This document shows positions 9,102 through 17,110 of a DNA stretch of 64,000 nt, one piece after another (positions within the stretch are counted from its first letter, which is position 1; each line of letters starts with the position of its first letter). A program made the translations under genes and the position numbers. This stretch comes from Streptomyces sp. NBC_00704. GTDB taxonomy: Bacteria > Actinomycetota > Actinomycetes > Streptomycetales > Streptomycetaceae. Location of the stretch: assembly GCF_036226605.1 (NCBI RefSeq), contig NZ_CP109000.1, positions 7,250,501 to 7,314,500 on the forward strand. The letters run 5' to 3'. Below the pieces are notes generated by a model. The model was not told the origin of the DNA. It saw only the letters and a list, made by a program, of their open reading frames with translations, and searched no databases.

Positions 9102-10016
9102 ATGTCTGGGCCGCTGCAAGGCAAGGTCGCACTGGTGGCGGGGGCCACCCGGGGTGCGGGACGGGGCATCGCCGTGGAACTGGGGGCGGCCGGCGCCACC
9201 GTGTACGTCACCGGCCGCACCACCCGCGAGAGGCGCTCGGAGTACGACCGCCCCGAGACGATCGAGGACACCGCCGACCTGGTCACCGAGGCGGGCGGCC
9301 GGGGCGTCGCCGTCCCCACCGACCACCTCGACCCCGTCCGGGTCCGCGCCCTCGTCGACCGCATCGCCCGGGAACAGGACCGCCTCGACGTCCTCGTCAA
9401 CGACATCTGGGGCGCCGAGCACCTCTTCGAGTGGGACACCCCGGTCTGGGAGCACGACCTCGACAACGGACTGCGGCTGCTCCGCCTCGCCGTGGAGACC
9501 CACGCCGTCACCAGCCACCACGCGCTCCCGCTGCTGCTGCGCCGGCCGGGCGGCCTGGTGGTCGAGATGACCGACGGCACCGCCGAGTACAACCGCGACA
9601 CCTACCGCGTGAACCTCTTCTACGACCTCGCCAAGACGTCCGTCCTGCGCATGGCGTTCGCCCTCGCCCACGAGATCGGGCCGCGCGAGGCCACCGCCGT
9701 CGCGCTCACGCCGGGCTGGATGCGCTCGGAGCTGATGCTCGACCACTTCGGCGTCCGCGAGGACAACTGGCCCGACGCCCTCGACCGCGTCCCCCACTTC
9801 GCGATCTCCGAGACGCCCCGCTTCGTCGGCCGGGCCGTCGCCGCCCTCGCCGCCGACCCCGGTGTCGCCCGGTTCAACGGGCGCTCCCTCTCCAGCGGCG
9901 GCCTCGCGCGGGAGTACGGCTTCACCGATCTCGACGGGAGCCGCCCGGACGCCTGGCGCTATCTGGTCGAGGTCCAGGACGCGGGGAAGCCGGCGGACGT
10001 CACCGGCTACCGCTGA
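9102..10016 (+). CDS. short-chain dehydrogenase/reductase
   Basis: A 304-residue SDR. The nucleotide-binding turn is GATRGAGRGIA near residue 12, and the strand normally ending NNAG reads VLVNDIWGAE. The catalytic Tyr-x3-Lys is YDLAK after NLF. The protein is about 50 residues longer than a minimal SDR, with an insertion before and after the active site like DHRS1-type enzymes. The ATG at 9102 follows GGGAGGCCGGAC. The frame is open further upstream, but that part lacks SDR character. The substrate is unknown and the neighbours give no pathway. Confidence 0.85.
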   Translation: MSGPLQGKVALVAGATRGAGRGIAVELGAAGATVYVTGRTTRERRSEYDRPETIEDTADLVTEAGGRGVAVPTDHLDPVRVRALVDRIAREQDRLDVLVNDIWGAEHLFEWDTPVWEHDLDNGLRLLRLAVETHAVTSHHALPLLLRRPGGLVVEMTDGTAEYNRDTYRVNLFYDLAKTSVLRMAFALAHEIGPREATAVALTPGWMRSELMLDHFGVREDNWPDALDRVPHFAISETPRFVGRAVAALAADPGVARFNGRSLSSGGLAREYGFTDLDGSRPDAWRYLVEVQDAGKPADVTGYR

Positions 10017-10118
10017 CGCCGTCCGAGCCGTCCTAGCCGCCGGGGGCCCGGCGGTGACGGCGGCGGGGGCCCGCCGTAGGCTGCGCGGCGGACGCGGTAC
10101 GCAGCCGCGCCGGCAGGC

Positions 10119-10170
10119 GGGGCGGGGCAGAGGCGGCAGGCGCGGCGGGGCGGGGCGGGGTGGGGCGGGG
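10119..10170 (+). repeat. G-tract array, likely G-quadruplex former
   Basis: Two GGGG runs at 10119-10127 are followed by five GGGG runs at 10147-10170, each separated by a single C or T. Five G4 tracts with 1-nt loops are an optimal intramolecular G-quadruplex pattern. It lies 108 bp before the L,D-transpeptidase start and abuts a small palindrome. Confidence 0.8.
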
Positions 10171-10171
10171 T

Positions 10172-10184
10172 GGTGAAGTTCACC
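10172..10184. promoter_or_regulatory. 13-bp palindrome next to the G-tract
   Basis: GGTGAA-g-TTCACC is a perfect 6-bp inverted repeat with a 1-nt centre, one base after the last G-run and 94 bp before the L,D-transpeptidase start. Its size and position suit a dimeric regulator, but no regulator is identified. Confidence 0.4.
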
Positions 10185-10278
10185 GTTTCGTCACAGCCGG
10201 CGCCGGCGTACAACCGCCGCCCGCGCACGGCTGTCTACGACTGCGAGAACGACACACCATGCCAGGGAGAGGGCAGCC

Positions 10279-10974
10279 ATGGGGGACATACGCAGACGAG
10301 GGATCGTCGCGCTGGGGGTCACGGGACTCGTAGCGCCGCTCACGCTCGCGCTGGGCGCGGCGCCGGCGCAGGCCGCGAGCTGTACGACGCAGGCCGGGCC
10401 GTACCAGAAGCAGGTGGAGAAGTTCCTCGGCCGGCCCGTCGACGGCAAGCAGTCCGGCGCCGACTGCAGTGCCGTCCGCGCCTTCCAGAACAAGCACGGC
10501 ATCACGCCCAACATCGGCTACGCCGGGCCGGTCACCTGGGGCGTGATGAACCTCATGAACAAGCAGAAGGCGGTCGGCAACAAGCCCAACAAGGCGGGCG
10601 CCTGCCCGACCAACAAGGGCCGAATCGCCTGTGTGAACCTCACCCTGCAGATCAGCTGGATCCAGGACGGCAGCCGGCTCGTCTACGGGCCCGTCCCCGT
10701 CCGCACCGGCCGCGACGGGTACGAGACGCGCACCGGTCTGAAGAAGATCTACTGGCGCCACCTCAACCACGTGTCGACCATCTACAACGTGTCGATGCCG
10801 TACAGCCAGTTCTTCGACGGCGGACAGGCCTTCCACTCGGTCGGCGTGAGCATGTGGAACCCGCCGGGCTCCCACGGCTGCGTCAACATGACGTCGACGG
10901 CCGCCAAGAAGTACTGGTCCCTGCTGAAGACCGGCGACGACGTCTTCGTCTACGGCCGCAAGCCGGGAACCTGA
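10279..10974 (+). CDS. secreted L,D-transpeptidase with peptidoglycan-binding domain
   Basis: Predicted to form 3-3 cross-links in peptidoglycan or attach proteins to it, outside the membrane. The signal peptide covers about residues 1-34, ending AQAA. Residues 40-95 are a short peptidoglycan-binding domain (ADCSAVRAFQNKHGI pattern). The C-terminal half is a YkuD catalytic domain: the histidine in FHSVG and the SHGCVNM motif, whose cysteine is the nucleophile. The domain order (binding, then catalytic) is common in streptomycetes. AGGGAGAGGGCAGCC supports the ATG. Four further cysteines suggest two disulfides. The upstream G-tract and palindrome may control it. Confidence 0.92.
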   Translation: MGDIRRRGIVALGVTGLVAPLTLALGAAPAQAASCTTQAGPYQKQVEKFLGRPVDGKQSGADCSAVRAFQNKHGITPNIGYAGPVTWGVMNLMNKQKAVGNKPNKAGACPTNKGRIACVNLTLQISWIQDGSRLVYGPVPVRTGRDGYETRTGLKKIYWRHLNHVSTIYNVSMPYSQFFDGGQAFHSVGVSMWNPPGSHGCVNMTSTAAKKYWSLLKTGDDVFVYGRKPGT

Positions 10975-10988
10975 CAGCGCGGGCGCTC

Positions 10989-11029
10989 CCGCGGCGGCCC
11001 GGGCGCCACGGCGACCCGGACCGCCGCGG
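10989..11029 (+). terminator. candidate hairpin after L,D-transpeptidase
   Basis: CCGCGGCGG (10989-10997) and CCGCCGCGG (11021-11029) pair perfectly, with partial further pairing inside the 23-nt interval. It starts 15 bp after the stop codon and has no T-tract. Confidence 0.4.
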
Positions 11030-11106
11030 CGCGGGTGGCGCCGGGCGGCGCATGCGTGGGGCGGGCCAGTCGTCCGGACCACGTACGGATAACTGCGCTC
11101 AAGGGG

Positions 11107-11139
11107 TTGACAGATGGGGACGTGATCAGTAACACGTCC
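11107..11139 (+). promoter_or_regulatory. vegetative-type promoter with overlapping inverted repeat
   Basis: TTGACA (11107-11112), 17 bp, then TAACAC (11130-11135) fits a housekeeping (HrdB-type) promoter for the 56-codon gene at 11205. A 7-bp inverted repeat, GGACGTG (11118-11124) and CACGTCC (11133-11139) with an 8-nt spacer, overlaps the -10 box and could be an operator. Confidence 0.55.
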
Positions 11140-11204
11140 GATTTGTCCGGTTCGTTCGGGATAACTCACGTGGCCTTCACGCCGGACGCCCTAAGATTCA
11201 CACC

Positions 11205-11375
11205 ATGTCCACCACTGTTGAAACCCGCTCCGAGCGATCGGCGGCCGAGGTCAACGAGGAGATCCGGGCCCTGTGGTTCCGGTCGGGCGGGACACTGAGC
11301 GTCGAGCAGCGCGAGGAGTACCAGCGGCTCGTCCTGGAGTGGGCCGCCGCTCCCCAGTCCGCCGAAGCGGCCTGA
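11205..11375 (+). CDS. small conserved-type protein of 56 residues, function unknown
   Basis: ATG at 11205, TGA at 11373-11375. The product is highly charged: an N-terminal stretch MSTTVETRSE, a helix AAEVNEEIRALWF, a glycine turn, then EQREEYQRLVLEWAAA. It has no cysteine, signal peptide or membrane segment. Codons are G/C-ending throughout. It sits between a good promoter-like sequence upstream and a perfect terminator downstream, so a short independent transcription unit is well supported. The two-helix pattern with a tryptophan in each helix suggests a small helical hairpin that might bind a partner. I cannot assign a function. Confidence 0.75.
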   Translation: MSTTVETRSERSAAEVNEEIRALWFRSGGTLSVEQREEYQRLVLEWAAAPQSAEAA

Positions 11376-11502
11376 CGGCCGATCCCTCGGGCCGGCCCGG
11401 CCGCCCGACCGCGGGGCCCCTCCTCGCGACCACGCCCTGAACGAATCCCCCGGGAACCCGTCCCCGGGAACGAACCCGGACCCGCGAGCGCCCCTCGCAT
11501 CG

Positions 11503-11539
11503 GCCCCGCCCGTGACTGTGGCGGGGCTCACCCGTTTTT
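11503..11539 (+). terminator. intrinsic terminator with T-tract
   Basis: GCCCCGCC (11503-11510) and GGCGGGGC (11520-11527) form an 8-bp stem with a 9-nt loop, followed by TTTTT at 11535-11539. The T-tract overlaps the stop codon of the convergent protease gene. It would stop transcription from the 56-codon gene and could act for both genes. Confidence 0.75.
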
Positions 11540-12938
11540 ACCCCCAGGTCGCCGAGTAGTAGCGCTGGTAGGCCTTGCGGTCCTGCTCGGCGCGGAAGTA
11601 CCGGGTCGCGACGAGGGCGACCATGCTGCCGGCGATGACCAGCAGCCCCGGACCGATGTTCCTCGGATCCGTCAGCCGCGCGGCCAGGGACACGGCGCCC
11701 GCGCCGCCCGTCACCGGCGTCGTCGTGCCGGGAGAGGCGGAACCCGGCGCGATCGCCGCCTGGGTGGGGGAGGAGGCGGGCGAGGGACCGCCCGCCGGCG
11801 CCTGGTTGCCGCCCTGGGCCCCCGCGGAGGGCGCGGCCACGATCAGCTGGACGCCGCCGAGCTGGGCCAGCGCGTTCGTGACCGGCTGGAAGAACGTCGT
11901 GCCGCCCGTCCGGCAGTCGCCGCTGCCGCCGGAGGTGACGCCGAGGGCGATGCCGTCGGAGAACATCGGGCCGCCGCTGTCGCCCGGTTCGGCGCACACG
12001 TTGGTCTCGATGAGCCCGCCGACCGTGCCCTCCGGGTAGTTCACCGTCGCGTCCAGGCCGGTGACCTGACCGTCGTGCAGCCCGCTGGTGCTGCCGCTGC
12101 GGAACACCCGCTGGCCCACGGCCGCGTCACCGGCGCCCGTGATGCGCACCCCGTTGCCGTTGCCGATGGCCACGACGTCCGCGCCGTCGCCCGCCTTGCC
12201 GTTCGCGTACTGCACCAGGGAGAAGTCGCTGCCGGGGAAGTTCGAGTTCACCGTCCGGCCCACCTGCCGCTCGGCCTGGTTGTCGGCGAACCAGGTCGAA
12301 CCGGTGGGCCCGCAGTGCCCGGCGGTGAGGATGTAGTCGCTCTTGCCGTCCGTCACGTTGAAGCCGGCCGAGCAGCGTCCGCCGGTCGACAGGATGGGCT
12401 GCGCGCCGTTGATCCGGGTGGTGAACGTGCCGGCGGTGCGCTCCATGCGCACGAAACTGCCGATGCCGGCGGCCGTGTCCGTCAGCCGCGACCAGTCGGC
12501 GGCCGACACCGTGCTGTCGGCCCGCACGACGACCTGGTTGGTCCGGTAGTCCATCACCCAGGCGGTGCCCGGCACCTTGGGCGCGGACCGCAGGGTCGCC
12601 GTGGCCGACTTGAGCTCGTTCATGCTGTGCGCGACGACCTTCGCCTCGACGCCCGCCGCGCGGACCGCGTCCGCCGTCTCCTTGTCGGTGACCGCGACCA
12701 CCGGCCGTCCGTCGTCCGCGATCCAGGTTCCCGCGGTGCGCGCGGTGCCGAGCTTGCCGACGAGCGCCGCCCCCGGATTGCTGACGACGGGCTCGGCGGC
12801 GCTGCGCACCGTCGCCGTGGCGGCGGGCGGTTCGCTCGCCATGGCCGCCTGCGTGACCATGGCCCCTCCCAGGAGGAGTCCGCCGACCGCCGCCAGCCGG
12901 GTCACTCGCCGGACGGTCCGTCGTCGTACGTGCCTCAT
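11538..12938 (-). CDS. S1-family (streptogrisin-like) serine protease with C-terminal membrane anchor
   Basis: A 466-residue exported chymotrypsin-fold protease. A signal peptide (about residues 1-35) is followed by a propeptide of about 150 residues like those of alpha-lytic-type proteases. The mature domain has the catalytic histidine in LTAGHCG, the aspartate in GSDFSLVQY and the serine in EPGDSGGPMF. After the protease domain comes a Pro/Ala/Ser/Gly-rich stalk (about residues 375-415). A single hydrophobic helix, GLLVIAGSMVALVATRYF, and a short charged tail follow. Streptogrisins are usually released, so this form is probably tethered to the outer face of the membrane. Specificity is not assignable. 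Confidence 0.9.
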   Translation of the reverse strand: MRHVRRRTVRRVTRLAAVGGLLLGGAMVTQAAMASEPPAATATVRSAAEPVVSNPGAALVGKLGTARTAGTWIADDGRPVVAVTDKETADAVRAAGVEAKVVAHSMNELKSATATLRSAPKVPGTAWVMDYRTNQVVVRADSTVSAADWSRLTDTAAGIGSFVRMERTAGTFTTRINGAQPILSTGGRCSAGFNVTDGKSDYILTAGHCGPTGSTWFADNQAERQVGRTVNSNFPGSDFSLVQYANGKAGDGADVVAIGNGNGVRITGAGDAAVGQRVFRSGSTSGLHDGQVTGLDATVNYPEGTVGGLIETNVCAEPGDSGGPMFSDGIALGVTSGGSGDCRTGGTTFFQPVTNALAQLGGVQLIVAAPSAGAQGGNQAPAGGPSPASSPTQAAIAPGSASPGTTTPVTGGAGAVSLAARLTDPRNIGPGLLVIAGSMVALVATRYFRAEQDRKAYQRYYSATWG

Positions 12939-13076
12939 GCATGGCTCCCGAAACCCTCAACGCGCGGTCTCAACACCGCGGGGCACTCCGGTCGTTGAGC
13001 GCCCTCACCCTGGATACGTGCCGGGTCGGCGCAGCGTTCAGCGGGGAAGCGATCACCTCGCGCCTACACTGCGGGC

Positions 13077-13457
13077 ATGGACGACAAGGCGATCGAGCGG
13101 CTGGCCGCGGGCAAGTACCTGCTGATCACCAGCTACCGGAAGAACGGCACCGGGGTCGCCACCCCCGTGTGGGTGGTGCGCGACGGCGACGCCCTCGGGG
13201 CCTGGTCGGCCGCCGACGCCTGGAAGGTCAAGCGCATCCGGGCCCGCGGCGACGTGCTGGTCGGCCCGTGCGACGTCCGCGGGCGGCCCACCGGCGAACA
13301 GGTGCCGGGGCGGGCGGAGATCTGCGACGCGCACACCACCGCCCGCTACCGCACCCTGCTGGCCCGCAAGTACGGCGTCGTGGGCCGGCTCACCCTGTTC
13401 GGCAGCCGGCTGCGCCGCGGCGCGGACGGGACCGTGGGCATCCGCATCACGCTGTGA
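13077..13457 (+). CDS. PPOX-class flavin/F420-dependent oxidoreductase
   Basis: A 126-residue split-barrel protein. Family features are the start KAIERLAAGKYLLITSYRKNG, the strand TPVWVVRDGDALGAWS, and the AWKVKRIRARGDVLVGPCD region that contacts the cofactor phosphate. The length fits the TIGR03666-type PPOX proteins of actinobacteria. They bind F420 or FMN and reduce small substrates, mostly unknown. It starts 138 bp from the divergent protease gene and ends in a long hairpin shared with the convergent hydrolase gene. Confidence 0.82.
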   Translation: MDDKAIERLAAGKYLLITSYRKNGTGVATPVWVVRDGDALGAWSAADAWKVKRIRARGDVLVGPCDVRGRPTGEQVPGRAEICDAHTTARYRTLLARKYGVVGRLTLFGSRLRRGADGTVGIRITL

Positions 13458-13462
13458 GACGC

Positions 13463-13502
13463 GCGCGGGGGGCACGGACCACGCGGCCCGTGCCCCCCGC
13501 GC
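13463..13502. terminator. bidirectional terminator hairpin
   Basis: GCGCGGGGGGCACGG (13463-13477) and CCGTGCCCCCCGCGC (13488-13502) form a perfect 15-bp stem with a 10-nt loop. It lies between the convergent PPOX and large hydrolase genes. Confidence 0.8.
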
Positions 13503-13550
13503 CCCTGCGCCGCCGCCCTGTGTGCGGGCGGTGTGCGCGGGCGGTGTGCG

Positions 13551-16322
13551 TTACGGCGCGTCCACGACCGTTCCGGTCGCGGTCGGGGCGTCCGGCAGCG
13601 GCTCGCCCGACTCGTCCGTCAGCGTCAGGCGCACCGACTCCTCGGGTTCGGCGACCTGGTCCCGCACCGTCGGAACGGTGAACTCCGCGCTCGTGGCGCC
13701 GGCCGGCAGATCGGGCCCGGTGTACAACTCCACCTGGGACAGCGGGAGTTCGGGGTCGGGCCGGTGTCCGGAGACGTCCTCCAGCCAGCGCGGGTCCACG
13801 TCCTTGGTGGACAGCTCGGCCCCGTTTACGACGGGCAGGAGCCGTACCGGATACCACAGGGGGACCTCGGCGGGCGCGGAGAGCGAGACCCGCCAGGTCA
13901 GCGGCTCGCCCTCGGCCGCCAGGACGGCGGGCGTCAGGGTCACCGCCGGCGCCGGGTCGTCGTTGCGCGCCGTGACCCCGCCCCGGTGGGAGCCGACGAC
14001 CGTGCCGCGCACGGCCTTCACCAGCAGGTTGTGCTCCTCGTCGGCCCCGAAGAGCGTGTCGCCCCGCACCTCGACCCGCACGTCGACGGCAGTGGCGCCG
14101 GGCCGGACCCTCACCACCTTCTCCGTCGCCGTGCCGGTCAGGGGATCGACCACGTAGAAGCGGGCCGTGCCGGCGCCGTGCCCGGAGACCCGGACCGGCA
14201 CGTGGTAGGCGCGGGCGCCGGAGTCGCCCTCACGCACCGTGAGCCGCCCGACATCGATGCGCGGCAGCGCCGCCGCCTTCACCGCGGGCGTGCCGGGAGC
14301 CCAGCCCCAGGCGTCCATGAACCACGCCTGCCCGGACGCGGAACGCGGCGTGAGGGACAGCGACCTGACGTGCCGCAGGTCGAGCCCGGCGCGGGTCGCG
14401 GCGGTCAGCGGCACCCGCAGTTCACGCGCCCAGTACGAGGCCGTACGGGACGAGCCGGGCAGCCCGTCGGCGGTGATCCGGCCGAGGTCGGCGCGGCGGC
14501 CGGAGGCGTCGGTGACGGCCACGTCCAGCGCGGTGCCGACGCTGTTCGGCGGCACGAACACGCGCAGCGCCAGGCTCTTCGCGCCCGCGAGGGAGACCGG
14601 GGCGGCGGGCGTGATCCTCGTCGGCCCGCCCGGCGCGGACCAGCGCAGGGCGACCGCGCGCTTGGCGCTGTCCGTCTCCAGGTCCCACCACCCGAAGTGG
14701 GGGGACATGCCCAGGGCGTCCTCGCCCAGACAGGCTTTCGCCGGGTCGGAGTCGGCCCGGCACACGCGTGCGCCCGTCACCTTCACCCCGTCGTCGGGCA
14801 GGAAGCCGCCCGTGCGCCGGGCGCCGACCGCGTGCGTCAGGACGCGGGCCGGTCCCGCGGAGGGCGCGCTCCGTCCGGTGCCGTCCAGCAAGGGCCGCAC
14901 CCGGTCGTCGCCGCCGACGAACAGCCGGGCGGCGGCCGCGATGTAGGTCGCGCCGGCCTGGTGCTGCGCGTCGGCGCTCAGCCGGGTCGGGGCACCCGCC
15001 GAGCAGACCGGGTCCGGGGAATCCGGCTCGTCGTAGAAGTCGTCCGAGGCCGGGGCCTCGGACTGTCCGGGGGTCCACTCGCTGTTGAAGAAGTTGTGGT
15101 TGGCGCCGACCACGTAGACGGCGCTGTGCAGGGCGGTTCCCCGGCTGACGCCGCGCGTCCCGTCGAGGTAGGTCTCGCCCTCGAGGTCGGAGACGTCGCC
15201 GTCGCAGCCGGGCAGGATGGTCGTCGAGGGGACGTCGGCGACCGGATTCTGGCCGAAGATCGTCGGTCCGATGAGCACCGTCCCGCGGATCTTCCAGCGG
15301 ACCGGGCCGCGGTAGCCGTCCTGGGCGGGCGGCGGCGGGTACAGGCTGTCCATGGCCGCCCGGTTGACGCCCTCGCCGCCGCGCGAGTGCCCGACGAGCA
15401 GCACCCTGGAGAGGTCGGCCCGGGGTGCTTCGCGCACCACGGCCGGGGCCTTGCCCGGGTGGGCGGCCCAGTCGGCCCAGCGGGCGAGATGACGGCGGAC
15501 CAGGGAGGAACGGCCCTGCGCGCCGGCGTCCTCGGCCGCCCAGTCCTGCCCGTTGACGCCGTTGGCCGAGATCGAGACGGTGACGTACCCCTGGGAGGCG
15601 AGCAGCCGCTGGTCCTTGAGATAGCCCTTGTGGCTGGGGATCTCCTTCGTTCCCGCGGGGCAGGGCCAGTCGATGTTCACGTCGTCCTCGGCGCCCGGCT
15701 TGTAGCAGGTCGCGTGACGGCCGTGCAGGAACAGCGCGAGCGGCCGCCTGCCGGTGGCGCCCTTCGGCGCGACGACGACGGCCCGCATCTCGACGGGCCG
15801 GTCGTAGCCCGGCAGCCGCACCGGGGCCAGGTCGTACTCGCCGGACAGCGTGCGGTACGGGCCCGGTCTGCCGGGGTCCACGGCGTTCGCCGCGGGCCGG
15901 GCGGGGAGCCGCGGCGCGGTGCGCGAACGCCGGTGCCCGGGGGCGGCCTCGGCGGCGGGCGCGTCCAGCCGTCGTCCGCTCGCGAGCACCCGCAGGTCCT
16001 TCAGGGGGGCGCCGCCGGCCGCGTCGAGCGGCAGCCGGAACGTGCGGCCGTCGCTGCCCGGCCGCGGAGCCCCGAGCAGCCTGCCGCCCGCATGGAACTC
16101 CACCCGGGCGTCGCCGGGCGGCACGGGCCGGGGCGAGCGCCACACCAGCTGACGGGCGGCGCCTTCGCCGGCCACGCGCCAGCCCGGGGGCAGCGCACTG
16201 TCGGCGGGCGCGGCGGGCGGCCTCGCCTGGGACGGTGGTCGGGCTTGTGCCAGTCCGGGTGTTCCCGCCAGGGCCGCGAGCGCGGCCACGGCGGTGACGC
16301 CTATTCGCCGGGCACGGTTCAA
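13551..16322 (-). CDS. very large secreted alpha/beta hydrolase, multidomain
   Basis: A 923-residue exported protein. A signal peptide spans about residues 1-28 (NRARR start, Ala-rich core, AQA). The nucleophile elbow GHSRGGEG is near residue 310, preceded by an oxyanion-side FLHGRHATCY near residue 195. The GHSxGG pattern resembles lipase/chlorophyllase-like and feruloyl-esterase-like enzymes. The C-terminal 350 residues are beta-rich and probably carry carbohydrate- or surface-binding domains; repeated VxVRVSG-type strands and a final PTVRDQVAEPEESVRLTL segment resemble Calx-beta-like repeats. The TTG start at 16322 is chosen for its GAGGAG site and because it opens the signal peptide. The substrate is unknown. 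Confidence 0.8.
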   Translation of the reverse strand: MNRARRIGVTAVAALAALAGTPGLAQARPPSQARPPAAPADSALPPGWRVAGEGAARQLVWRSPRPVPPGDARVEFHAGGRLLGAPRPGSDGRTFRLPLDAAGGAPLKDLRVLASGRRLDAPAAEAAPGHRRSRTAPRLPARPAANAVDPGRPGPYRTLSGEYDLAPVRLPGYDRPVEMRAVVVAPKGATGRRPLALFLHGRHATCYKPGAEDDVNIDWPCPAGTKEIPSHKGYLKDQRLLASQGYVTVSISANGVNGQDWAAEDAGAQGRSSLVRRHLARWADWAAHPGKAPAVVREAPRADLSRVLLVGHSRGGEGVNRAAMDSLYPPPPAQDGYRGPVRWKIRGTVLIGPTIFGQNPVADVPSTTILPGCDGDVSDLEGETYLDGTRGVSRGTALHSAVYVVGANHNFFNSEWTPGQSEAPASDDFYDEPDSPDPVCSAGAPTRLSADAQHQAGATYIAAAARLFVGGDDRVRPLLDGTGRSAPSAGPARVLTHAVGARRTGGFLPDDGVKVTGARVCRADSDPAKACLGEDALGMSPHFGWWDLETDSAKRAVALRWSAPGGPTRITPAAPVSLAGAKSLALRVFVPPNSVGTALDVAVTDASGRRADLGRITADGLPGSSRTASYWARELRVPLTAATRAGLDLRHVRSLSLTPRSASGQAWFMDAWGWAPGTPAVKAAALPRIDVGRLTVREGDSGARAYHVPVRVSGHGAGTARFYVVDPLTGTATEKVVRVRPGATAVDVRVEVRGDTLFGADEEHNLLVKAVRGTVVGSHRGGVTARNDDPAPAVTLTPAVLAAEGEPLTWRVSLSAPAEVPLWYPVRLLPVVNGAELSTKDVDPRWLEDVSGHRPDPELPLSQVELYTGPDLPAGATSAEFTVPTVRDQVAEPEESVRLTLTDESGEPLPDAPTATGTVVDAP

Positions 16323-16328
16323 GGTCCA

Positions 16329-16334
16329 CTCCTC
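16329..16334 (-). promoter_or_regulatory. ribosome-binding site deciding a TTG start
   Basis: GAGGAG on the minus strand, 6 nt before the TTG at 16322. It fixes the start of the large secreted hydrolase to a non-ATG codon directly before the signal peptide. The frame itself is open to 16475. Confidence 0.7.
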
Positions 16335-16533
16335 ACCACTCGGAGCGCGGGAGCCCCGTCCGTACCGGGAGCCCCTCGCGGTTCGGAGGAAGTGAAGCGG
16401 GACCTGGGGGTTGCCTGTGACGACGGATTCCGCCCGCGTCAGGACACGGATCCGGACATCCGGAGAACGGGACACCGGGAAGTCTGCGAGGACATGAGGC
16501 CGTGACCGACGTGTGGCCGTGAGGCCGGGGAGG

Positions 16534-16947
16534 CTAGTGCCAGGCTCGGTACGGCTCGTCGAGGAGCTGGAAGACCGGCTCGCCGCGCACCGGGTCCTTG
16601 ACGGTCGACAGGCGGACGCGGTCGCCGCTGTGGATGCCGATGAGCGGGCCCATGACCCGGCCGCGGACGACGAACCCCTCGGCCATCTCGACGAGCGACA
16701 CGTTGCGCGCGGCGGGGGTGTTGCGGTGCACCACGGTGGCGTGGCGCACCGTGCCGGTGCCCTCGCTGCGCTCCGTGCGCAGGTCGCTGCCCTGGCAGAC
16801 CGGACACAGGAGACGGTGGTACATGGCGGTGCCGCACCAGGTGCAGCGCTGGAAGAGGATCGTGTCGCCGTCCGCGCTCGCGCGGTCGAGGAGGCCCGCC
16901 GCGGAGCCGGCGGCCTGCTGGACGACGTTTCCTGAGTGGTGGTACAC
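16534..16947 (-). CDS. DUF35 / OB-fold protein with zinc ribbon
   Basis: A 137-residue protein of the DUF35 family. An N-terminal helix is followed by a rubredoxin-like zinc ribbon, CTWCGTAMYHRLLCPVC, with two CxxC knuckles. A C-terminal OB-fold begins at TVRHATVVHRN and ends near LLDEP. DUF35 proteins partner thiolase-like enzymes in acyl-CoA and steroid side-chain metabolism and may bind CoA esters. No thiolase is adjacent here. The GTG start at 16947 was chosen because upstream residues lack conserved character; GGGAG is 12 nt before it. A TetR gene lies upstream on the same strand, with a palindrome between them. Confidence 0.82.
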   Translation of the reverse strand: MYHHSGNVVQQAAGSAAGLLDRASADGDTILFQRCTWCGTAMYHRLLCPVCQGSDLRTERSEGTGTVRHATVVHRNTPAARNVSLVEMAEGFVVRGRVMGPLIGIHSGDRVRLSTVKDPVRGEPVFQLLDEPYRAWH

Positions 16948-17047
16948 GCGGGTCAACTCCCTGCACTCGGCCGGAATCCACGTGCGCGGCTCACCCGTGC
17001 ACGGACGTGCCCGGTCGGCCGTGCCGCCGTGCACGCCCCACAGAGTA

Positions 17048-17062
17048 TGGCACTCAGTGCCA
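17048..17062. promoter_or_regulatory. TetR-type operator candidate
   Basis: TGGCACT-c-AGTGCCA is a perfect 7-bp inverted repeat with a 1-nt centre, about 100 bp upstream of the DUF35 start. The same half-site, TGGCACTC, begins the inverted repeat in front of the TetR gene, which links the regulator to both promoters. Confidence 0.55.
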
Positions 17063-17110
17063 CTCGTAAAGGCACTGCGTACCCCCAAAAAATGAGGGGA
17101 TCGAGGGAGG

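Noticed and set aside
16948..17088. Longer DUF35 protein starting at 17088
   Set aside because: The added residues lie across the operator-like palindrome and lack conserved character; GTG 16947 gives the normal family length.
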